Below, in pieces: positions 63,255 through 64,000 of a stretch of 64,000 bases of DNA. The stretch comes from Oligoflexales bacterium (GTDB lineage: Bacteria > Bdellovibrionota_B > Oligoflexia > Oligoflexales > RGVZ01). The position numbers and the translations under genes are program-made. The notes below the pieces were generated by a model. That model was given only the letters and a program-made list of their open reading frames with translations, did no database searches and was not told the DNA's origin. The stretch's first letter is position 1, and every line of letters starts with the position of its first letter. The stretch lies in NCBI GenBank assembly GCA_947494335.1, contig CANLUT010000002.1, positions 558,001 through 622,000 of the forward strand, given 5' to 3'.

Positions 63255-64000
63255 TTTATCAGCCTCCCTTTCCACTCATAGCGACCACTCTGACTGGTCC
63301 TTAGGGCCTTGTAAGCAGCGATGTCCAATAGCAGTAAACTGAGCGGGTGCAGCAGTAGATCACGAAGTGGCATCATAAAACATTTAGCCACTAAAACCCT
63401 GCTCAAAGCCAACAAACAAAGTGAAATAAAGGCCAACTCGGGTCGAAAAAAATAACCCCAAATTGGAAATAGAAAAACAAAATTAATAAATCCGATAACG
63501 CATCTAAAAACCGACGGTGTACCACCACCGATCGCCACTAGATTTTTCGAAAATCCAGCCAAGGTAGCCCGCCAATCGGGGTACATCGATACCCGAATGT
63601 GACTCGCTGAGAGAACTGGCTGAAGACCACGACCTGTGACTCGGTGAATCTGACGCGCCAGTTCGACGTCCTCTAACGGGGTCGAACCAAGACCTCGGTG
63701 ACCGCCGCTTTTACAATAGTCCCTCTTGAAGATGGCGACCCATTGCCCATTTGCCATCTGCATCGATTGCAAGGGTAAGCGCCACGAGCAAAACAAGGGT
63801 AGCGACATCATTAATGGAAGATGCATAATCCATGGTATCAGTAAACGCTCACGCAAGCCTTGGCACGACTGTGCTGGTAAAGCCGATAACCCGGACATTA
63901 GCTCGCGCGCCCGTGGCTGCATCAAGAGATCTACGGTACAACGAACAGCGCTGGGCGAGGGTCGCACATCGGCGTCGCAGAAAATTAAAATATCTCCATT
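63239..64000 (-). CDS. GT2-family glycosyltransferase, carotenoid type (5' part outside window)
   Basis: At least 253 residues; the frame stays open to the window end. The first visible residues hold the DxD motif ILIFCDADVRP. GTG 63967 is therefore not the true start. Several hydrophobic helices lie at the C-terminus (FINFVFLFPIWGYFF), followed by YEWKGRLI, a motif seen in CrtQ/CruC/HpnB-like membrane GT2 enzymes. It is co-transcribed with crtY-blh. CruC glycosylates chlorobactene in green sulfur bacteria, so a glycosylated carotenoid is a fair guess here. Confidence 0.8.
   Translation of the reverse strand, partial: NGDILIFCDADVRPSPSAVRCTVDLLMQPRARELMSGLSALPAQSCQGLRERLLIPWIMHLPLMMSLPLFCSWRLPLQSMQMANGQWVAIFKRDYCKSGGHRGLGSTPLEDVELARQIHRVTGRGLQPVLSASHIRVSMYPDWRATLAGFSKNLVAIGGGTPSVFRCVIGFINFVFLFPIWGYFFRPELAFISLCLLALSRVLVAKCFMMPLRDLLLHPLSLLLLDIAAYKALRTSQSGRYEWKGRLIKWSPI

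Noticed and set aside
63239-63967. Glycosyltransferase starting at GTG 63967
   Set aside because: The frame continues upstream into DxD motif residues up to the window end, so the start lies outside.
1-64000. Mobile elements, prophage, CRISPR, toxin-antitoxin pairs
   Set aside because: No transposase, integrase, repeat-spacer array or recognisable toxin-antitoxin pair was seen in either strand.

Overview
The window looks like a chromosomal segment of a Gram-negative bacterium: it has many signal peptides and lipoboxes, YceI, an AsmA/YdbH-type protein and a MacB-type exporter. The mix of DUF1844, an FHA protein, a Fis-type regulator, FecR and SpoIIE-type signalling, homodimeric methylmalonyl-CoA mutase with MeaB, a one-ACT threonine deaminase and futalosine-pathway menaquinone genes suggests a Bdellovibrionota/Oligoflexia or other former 'deltaproteobacterial' lineage. 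That placement is inference from gene content only. Base composition and codon use look even, and I see no insertion sequence, prophage, CRISPR array or integration site.

Region 1 (1-16 kb) is mostly housekeeping: the end of a MacB-type exporter, tRNA-Leu, a double-FHA protein, DUF1844, a ClpB-like unfoldase, tRNA-Gln, prs, rplY-pth, rpsF-rplI (without rpsR between them), dnaB, a Fis-type regulator, grpE, lon, def-rpe. Region 2 (16-42 kb) is metabolic and envelope: hutH, a rhomboid protease, TPR and other lipoproteins, the menaquinone genes mqnP and ubiX, ilvA, a signalling cluster (degenerate response regulator, SpoIIE phosphatase, FecR protein), a cysteine-poor IscA paralogue, a phosphatase-like tetraheme cytochrome, meaB-mutase, cardiolipin synthase, a cytochrome c, tRNA-Arg, YceI and an ABC1 kinase.

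Region 3 (42-54 kb) is one minus-strand operon. It encodes an AsmA/YdbH-like inner-membrane protein, a DUF1318 (YdbL)-like lipoprotein, and a 2452-residue lipoprotein with a TolB-like propeller, TPR arrays and two CHAT-like domains that appear to lack catalytic residues. Region 4 (54-60 kb) holds mqnC, a hemerythrin-like protein, rplS facing rnhB-yraN, trxA, a GHMP kinase and a small operon ending in a thioredoxin-like ferredoxin.

Region 5 (60.2-64 kb) is the highlight: a light-driven proton pump of the xanthorhodopsin/Gloeobacter-rhodopsin type, with the Gly that opens the carotenoid-antenna fenestration. It converges on an operon that encodes a GT2 glycosyltransferase (CruC/CrtQ type, cut by the window end) and a single protein fusing lycopene cyclase (CrtY) to the retinal-forming dioxygenase (Blh). 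The fusion would convert lycopene to beta-carotene and then to retinal in one polypeptide. The glycosyltransferase could make a glycosylated antenna carotenoid. Together they suggest a compact phototrophy module.
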